From: Microcoleus sp. FACHB-831
Lineage (GTDB): Bacteria; Cyanobacteriota; Cyanobacteriia; Cyanobacteriales; FACHB-T130
DNA length: 37,643 bases
Direction: 5' to 3'
Assembly (NCBI RefSeq): GCF_014695585.1
Contig: NZ_JACJON010000055.1
Location: 1-37,643 of the forward strand
The notes beneath the pieces are model-generated. The model was not told the DNA's origin and made no database searches. It worked only from the letters and a program-made list of their open reading frames with translations. Both the position numbers and the translations under genes were made by a program. Positions within the stretch are counted from its first letter, which is position 1, and each line of letters begins with the position of its first letter. This document shows positions 35,521-37,643 of this stretch, piece by piece.

Positions 35521-35577
35521 GCCTGCACCCTACAGCTACGACTTAAGAAAAAAGTGCTTTCTTGCGAGACGTTGCTG
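35521..35577 (+). pseudogene. IS630-like transposase N-terminal fragment
   Basis: The frame begins MPAPYSYDLRKKC, the typical start of IS630-type transposases (MPAPYSYDLRQK). It stops after 19 codons, where the IS1-derived remnant begins. The helix-turn-helix and the catalytic domain are absent. The upstream spacer (35446-35520) could hold the old element end. Confidence 0.5.
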
Positions 35578-35590
35578 AAAGAGTAATGAT

Positions 35591-35940
35591 TTAAGCGAAA
35601 AGAGGAACTGTTCGATACTTCAAATAGTGGAGCAGCAAGCGAAGCGAACACTTCAACATCAAGGACTGACGCAGGAGTAGCACAAGGTTTTTCGGTGCTA
35701 CCGTGCCAGGTAATGCCCCTGCCCTTGTGTTCGCCCCCTCAACCCGACTCATATAGGTCTTGCTGATAATTCTGGTCGCCCGACTCAATGAACATCGGAT
35801 AGACCTTCCATCCATCGGTGACATAGAACAAACAGTGCCAGCACTTGACGAGCAGCCACAAGGGCTTAAAGGTTTCTGCACTGCCATCACCCTATCACCC
35901 ATGCCAGAATTCCAGCTTGTTTGTGATTAACGGTACACCA
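35591..35940 (-). pseudogene. IS1-family transposase remnant (copy 2), frameshifted
   Basis: Read on the minus strand in changing frames, pieces of an IS1 transposase appear in order: HKQAGILAWVIG, then LVKCWHCLFYVTDGWKVYPMF, then ISKTYMSRVEG, then SLRLLLHYLKYRTVPLFA and a stop. At least three frame changes and an internal stop inactivate it. Its 3' part is a repeat of 8800-8930. Its upstream end coincides with the left terminal repeat of the IS701-like element, which therefore landed in this gene. Confidence 0.6.
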
Positions 35941-37394
35941 AATAATCCCTCTTTTGTTACTAGGGGGAGAGGATAATCAGGAAGAGATTCAACTAGCAAT
36001 AGGGAAACTGACAGGAGAAGCGCGAAAATCATTCATGAGGTGAATTAATTTCAAAAAGCAACGTTTCATCCCAGGAATGTTAAATACTTGTAGCCAAGGC
36101 TGAATCAAACAATAAAAAATATAGGGTTGAAGAATCAATCTCAGGTTATTCAATGCACTCTGACCTGTTGAACCGAACTCCCAATCAGGATGTTGACTAT
36201 GTTGAGAAATATTGGAGTCACTTGAGTCTGGCACTAATGATGTAGATGTTGGGCTTGATTGGGGTAAAAATTGAAATGAAGCAGCCTGAATGCTGACTAA
36301 AAGATAGGCGCTAAAAATCATTCCCCACCACCGTTCAATACTTTTATAGTCAGTTAGACGAAAATCCGCCCAGCCCTTGTTCATTCTTGACTTGCTTAAA
36401 ACCATATTCAATCCAGTTTCGTAAACTATATAACTGAGCTACATTCGGTGGCAAATCAATTGATAAATTGGTCATGATGTACCAACTTTCATCTCCAGTT
36501 GGGTCGGGAGTATTTGTCTTACTAATTTGGTAATATCTCCGGCGGTGACGTTTGCCAAAAATAATTTCTCTCAGGTAACGAGTTTCGGTTGGGCGGTGCG
36601 AAAGCTTTTGCTGGTAAGCTTTCCAGCGGTTATAACCTTTTTGGCTTCCGGGCGGCATCAACACTTCATGATTCGAGCGAATTGCGACGATAAACATCAT
36701 TTGTAACTTCTCTATGCAGCTAATTACATCTCCACTTTCTCCGTAGAGGCTATCTGCTAAAACTAACTTGATTTTAAATCCCCATTCTTTTAACTCTTGA
36801 ATCATATCTATTGCTATTTGGGGTTTGGTTTTATATTTGTCTCCTGGTTTTAGGCGGTTTTTTGGTTTAAATATTTGAAAGATTAATGGATAAGTAATTC
36901 CCTCTACTACCCCATAGGCGTTTACTGACACTATTCCATTTTCGACTTTCCCTAAATTTCCAATATATTGACGAGTTACATAGTCGGTTGATTTTCCCTT
37001 TTTCTTATCCCCGGTTTCGTCAATACATAAAATTATTTCTCTTTCCCCAATCAATATCTTTGTTAACCACAGCCTCATTTCTCTTAATTTTTTTGTATCC
37101 CACAGTGCATCTCTCAAAAAATGATGTAATGATTGACCGGATTTTAGACCTACTGTTTTCGCTCTTTTTGGCAAGGATTTTTGGGGGATTTCTGATAGCA
37201 TCCCTAGGTGTAAATACTTGAATGCTTCAAAATGCCTGACATCCTCAAATATTGAATAATACTGTTGACAATAGTTATCGATGAAGCCGACTGTATTTAC
37301 TGCTTCTCTACGTGGCGTAACCATCGCTGTTACTTACTGTTTCTGGTTTCCTTCCTAATTATCCTCTCCCCCTAGTAACACAAGAGGGATAATC
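35941..37394 (-). mobile_element. IS701-like insertion sequence, nearly complete
   Basis: Terminal inverted repeats are visible: 35941-35984 against the complement of 37351-37394 match at 40 of 44 positions and share TTACTAGGGGGAGAGGATAA. Between them lies one transposase gene on the minus strand (frameshifted, listed separately). The total length of about 1.45 kb fits the family. I could not find a convincing short target-site duplication. The left side is IS1-derived and the right side is not. Confidence 0.72.
35989..37324 (-). pseudogene. IS701-family transposase, frameshifted
   Basis: The upstream frame (37324 to 36350) encodes the N-terminal 324 residues, with the DDE-type motifs ILCIDETGDKKKGK (first Asp), RQYIGNLGKVENGIVSVNAYG, LVLADSLYG (second Asp) and WIEYGFKQVKNE (catalytic Glu region). 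The frame then shifts by +1 in a GGG run near 36370. The following frame (GWADFRLTDYKSIERWW, to 35989) supplies the remaining C-terminus. Removing one G restores a single product of about 445 aa. Either the element is recently inactivated, or this is a sequencing error. A programmed +1 shift is less likely. Confidence 0.7.
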
Positions 37395-37486
37395 ATTTCA
37401 TTGTTCAAAGATAGACTTATCTCAGCACGATTAAAAGAACGATTAGATGCGTTTGCAATAGACAACTCTCTAGCTACCAAAACCGC

Positions 37487-37520
37487 AAAGCCGACTTCAA
37501 TATTTATTGAAGTCGGCTTT
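37487..37520 (-). terminator. Rho-independent terminator of the rRNA operon
   Basis: This is a long perfect stem, AAAGCCGACTTCAATA (37487-37502) pairing with TATTGAAGTCGGCTTT (37505-37520), about 15 nt downstream of the 5S 3' end on the minus strand. The stem is flanked by A/T-rich ends. In the minus direction it is followed by TTTGCGGTTTTGG, a U-rich tail. Confidence 0.75.
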
Positions 37521-37534
37521 GATTGAAAATATAA

Positions 37535-37643
37535 CCTGGCACTGAGCTATTTTCCCAGGCAGTCACCCACCAAGTATCTTCGCCGCAGCCGCGTTTCACC
37601 TCCGAGTTCGGGATGGAGTCGGTGTGGTTCCACAGCGCTAATA
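37535..37643 (-). rRNA. rrf: 5S ribosomal RNA, 5' end cut by the window edge
   Basis: On the minus strand the sequence contains GCGCTGTGGAACCACACCGA, CCATCCCGAACTCGGAGGTG and CGGCGAAGATACTTGG, the conserved loops of bacterial 5S rRNA. It ends in CTCAGTGCCAGG, which should pair with the missing 5' end. About 109 nt are present, so roughly 10 nt at the 5' end lie outside the window. The rest of the rrn operon (23S, 16S) should lie to the right. A strong terminator follows the 3' end. Confidence 0.93.

Noticed and set aside
35591-35902. Continuous 103-aa minus-strand frame as a gene
   Set aside because: The translation is only partly IS1-like; the true transposase similarity moves between frames, so it is a pseudogene rather than a functional gene.

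Overview
The window comes from a cyanobacterial chromosome. Copies of the HIP1 octamer (GCGATCGC) are scattered through most genes and spacers. The window also carries psaE (photosystem I subunit IV), a PedR-like regulator, a cyanobacterial SLH/DUF3370 surface protein and several cyanobacterial insertion-sequence remnants. A 5S rRNA gene on the minus strand runs off the right edge. I cannot name the genus; the mosaic of short dispersed hairpin repeats suggests a large-genome species, but that is inference.

Layout. 1-3.8 kb: an L,D-transpeptidase lipoprotein, a SbmA/BacA-type ABC exporter and two small hypothetical genes. 3.8-7.4 kb (minus): an AT-rich, HIP1-free pair that looks like the Gabija defence system (GajA OLD-family ATPase/TOPRIM nuclease and GajB UvrD-like helicase). 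7.6-8.8 kb: an exported WD40-like protein. 8.8-13.6 kb: an IS1 remnant, a truncated Uma2 gene, and an orphan one-module NRPS (C-A-PCP-TE) whose reading frame starts inside the Uma2 remnant.

13.9-29.6 kb is a DNA phosphorothioation (Dnd) island. The modification genes are dndC, dndD and dndE (plus strand), divergent from dndB (minus). dndB is followed by an HNH nuclease gene and a second DGQHR (DndB-like) gene. Upstream lie a superfamily 2 helicase resembling the cyanobacterial Dnd restriction-enzyme family, a 59-residue gene overlapping by ATGA with a second DndD-like SMC ATPase, a Uma2 (PD-(D/E)XK) nuclease overlapping that ATPase by 11 nt, and a gene resembling DNA phosphorothioation-associated protein 4. 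Neither dndA nor dndFGH is in the window. The cysteine desulfurase is presumably encoded elsewhere, and restriction is presumably done by the helicase/ATPase/nuclease set and/or the HNH-DGQHR pair. These two modules are the most interesting content here.

29.8-35.2 kb returns to core genes: a MidA-type methyltransferase and a PfkB sugar kinase (minus), then pedR-like, a TolB-like lipoprotein, a DUF6391-type membrane protein, psaE with an unusual C-terminal tail of about 55 residues, and mutM (fpg). 35.2-37.4 kb is an IS graveyard: fragments of three different transposases and a nearly complete IS701-like element with a frameshifted transposase, inserted directly into IS1 coding sequence. The rRNA operon terminator and 5S rRNA close the window.
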